The notes beneath the pieces were generated by a model. The model made no database searches, was not told where the DNA came from, and was given only the letters and a program-made list of their open reading frames with translations. The position numbers and the translations under genes are program-made. A stretch of 35,822 nt of DNA from Ruminococcaceae bacterium UBA6416 (GTDB lineage Bacteria; Bacillota; Clostridia; Oscillospirales; Acutalibacteraceae): NCBI GenBank assembly GCA_002438505.1, contig DJPI01000064.1:1-35822 (forward strand). The letters run 5' to 3'. This document shows positions 34,388 to 35,822 of the stretch, in pieces; position 1 is the stretch's first letter; each line of letters begins with the position of its first letter.

Positions 34388-35569
34388 ATGTACTGCTCGA
34401 ATTGTGGAAAAAAATTAGATGATAGTTCTCAATACTGCACACATTGTGGAATAAAGATAGTGGTTGATACGAATACAAACAAATCCAATAATTTTTCGAT
34501 TGGAACAGATATGTCGGGAAAAAGAAATAATAACGCTGCGACAAATATAAAGACAGTTCCTCATGACAAGAATTCATCATATTGGGTTGGGGAAAATGTT
34601 GATATAAATAAAGCCACTGGGCATAAGCCCGATGATAATGTGACCACAGACAAAAAGAATTATATTAATGAAAGCTTAACATCAAAAATAAAGGCGGTTT
34701 GCACACGGAATAAGCGATTGACCTTTGTTATAATTGCTATATTAGCATTGATTTTAATACGTGCTGCTTTTTCCTCCAATGCAAGAAATCAGAAACAAAC
34801 TGATTCACTGTCTGTTATGTCGCAAGTTTTTGCCAGCACCCAAACAACTGCAGAAAATACTACCGGAGAAGTTTCAGCAACTAAAGAGACTTCAAAAACA
34901 TCAACGACAGAAACAATGACAGAAACAACGACAGAAACAACAACAGAAGCAACTGTACCACCAACTACCAAGAAGTCTTTAGGTAAAGGCAAAATAGAAC
35001 TTACAAACGACAGTTTTTATGGTGATCATAAAGAAGTCATTAGCGAACTCAAAGAAATGGGCTTCACAAACGTAACAAAAAAAGCAATTTATGATTGTGA
35101 CAGCGGTTGGTGGGATTCGGTAGATATAGGCAGAACCGAAAAGGTGGTTATTGCCGGAAATGAGGATTATGATGTTGGAGATGTATTCAATAAAAAAGAT
35201 AAAGTGGTAGTGTATTATCATGAATATATATATGATGATCCTGACATTGAATACCATTCTGTGACAGTAAAAAAACTTGATGATGACATGGAAAAAAACG
35301 CAATAACCGCAGAGGAAAAATATAAAGGAAAGTATTTTGCTGTTACAGGATACGTTGACGAAATTGACAGTAAAAGCATAACACTGACACCGGACAGCAG
35401 TGGGTGGTCGTTGTATGTCGTAAGAGCGGAGATTAAAACTGATGAGCAGCTGACCGAGGCTAAAAAGTTATCTGTCGGCAATATGATAACACTTAAAGGA
35501 AAAATCACTGAAGCAAGAAGCTCGATTGGCTCTTCATATTCAATGGATATATATCAGATTGTTCTATAA
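34388..35569 (+). CDS. Zinc-ribbon membrane protein with Thr-rich linker and OB-fold-like C-terminus
   Basis: This 393-aa protein starts with a zinc ribbon (YCSNCGKKL, then YCTHCGIKI; residues 1-25). A polar linker leads to one membrane segment, about residues 114-136 (RLTFVIIAILALILIRAAF). A Thr/Glu-rich stretch (TETTTETTTEA, residues ~175-200) follows. Next comes a PASTA-like domain (~200-285), where KEVISELKEMGFTNV and the GDVFNKKDKVVVYY end fit the family. The C-terminal ~95 residues (KYKGKYFAVTGYVDEID to MDIYQIVL) resemble the tRNA_anti-like OB fold found in Firmicute surface proteins. The zinc ribbon is probably cytoplasmic and the rest outside. AAGGAGAG precedes the start. The function is not known; envelope sensing or wall binding is an inference. 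Confidence 0.85.
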   Translation: MYCSNCGKKLDDSSQYCTHCGIKIVVDTNTNKSNNFSIGTDMSGKRNNNAATNIKTVPHDKNSSYWVGENVDINKATGHKPDDNVTTDKKNYINESLTSKIKAVCTRNKRLTFVIIAILALILIRAAFSSNARNQKQTDSLSVMSQVFASTQTTAENTTGEVSATKETSKTSTTETMTETTTETTTEATVPPTTKKSLGKGKIELTNDSFYGDHKEVISELKEMGFTNVTKKAIYDCDSGWWDSVDIGRTEKVVIAGNEDYDVGDVFNKKDKVVVYYHEYIYDDPDIEYHSVTVKKLDDDMEKNAITAEEKYKGKYFAVTGYVDEIDSKSITLTPDSSGWSLYVVRAEIKTDEQLTEAKKLSVGNMITLKGKITEARSSIGSSYSMDIYQIVL

Positions 35570-35766
35570 GAAAAACATGAAGTATAGTCTGGGTCAGAAC
35601 ATCGCGCTTGTACTTCGCCGGAATTGTTTACCACCTACATTTAGCCAACAAGGCAGCAATTCCTCAAAGACCACAATATATAGTGCTCAAAACAGTCAAA
35701 ACATACAAACACACCCGGAGAAGTGTACAGAAGCTGAAAAAAGGGTAAAAAAAGGGAGAAAAAGGG

Positions 35767-35795
35767 TTGACAAGAGAGGGGGAAGGTGATAGAAT
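35767..35795 (+). promoter_or_regulatory. Strong outward promoter at the window edge
   Basis: TTGACA (35767-35772) and TAGAAT (35790-35795) are exactly 17 bp apart in a purine-rich, G-rich setting. The gene it drives lies beyond the window; the setting resembles promoters of rRNA or tRNA operons, an inference only. I see no gene in 35570-35766; an overlapping 87-codon open frame there is basic, lacks a ribosome binding site and looks accidental. Confidence 0.6.
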
Positions 35796-35822
35796 AGCGA
35801 CACTGTTTCCGGAAGGGAACAG

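Noticed and set aside
35526..35789. Open frame of 87 codons overlapping the end of the zinc-ribbon gene
   Set aside because: It has no ribosome binding site, is strongly basic and ends in the purine-rich promoter region.

Overview
The window looks like a chromosomal piece of a gut-type Clostridia genome (Bacillota, probably Oscillospiraceae/Ruminococcaceae-like). The evidence is IreB, GlpP, a LonA-EngB pair, Firmicute-style ribosome binding sites and TTGACA/TATAAT promoters, and very large BspA-type leucine-rich-repeat surface proteins. The placement is inferred from gene content and protein style, not from a marker gene.

Left edge (1-1506): a tyrosine integrase reads toward the 3' end of a tRNA-Arg(CCG) gene, with four phased copies of TTGACACACC between them. 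This is the usual end of an integrated mobile element whose body lies to the left of the window. Beyond the tRNA come core genes: a conserved 96-aa protein and ireB on the minus strand. Divergent from them is a three-gene operon (Gfo/Idh/MocA oxidoreductase, TIM-barrel sugar isomerase/epimerase, second Gfo/Idh/MocA oxidoreductase), probably for oxidising and isomerising an unknown sugar or glycoside. Then follow lon, engB, glpP, a GNAT acetyltransferase, a DUF378 membrane protein, and psuK-psuG for pseudouridine breakdown.

Centre (12237-31891): two same-strand giant surface-protein genes fill 19.6 kb. The first (4334 aa) runs LRR_5 repeats, alternating FN3 and Ig-like domains, PKD, a lipase-3-like domain whose nucleophile serine is replaced by glycine, InlB-type/Big_2/Big_3 domains, and an array of Cys/His modules. 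The second (2180 aa) has a clear signal peptide, LRR_5 blocks interleaved with Cys/His modules, then an exact 231-bp-period array of the same modules. Both end in the same 39-residue tail: two Cys/His clusters around a hydrophobic amphipathic stretch, ending CxCGxxHY. Neither has an LPXTG, SLH or choline-binding anchor. This shared tail and the strictly spaced C-x9-C-x2-C-x12/13-H arrays are the best candidates here for something undescribed. The first giant gene has an odd 5' end: it opens inside a repeat, has no clear ribosome binding site, and its start codon lies in a stem-loop.

Right edge (31963-35822): a visibly more AT-rich accessory stretch. It holds an amidase_6-type wall-hydrolase gene broken by one in-frame TAA, a small membrane-anchored protein of unknown function, a 75-aa XRE repressor with a palindromic candidate operator in its own promoter, and a divergent zinc-ribbon/transmembrane/PASTA-like/OB-fold protein behind a perfect consensus promoter. 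A strong promoter at 35767-35795 fires out of the window.
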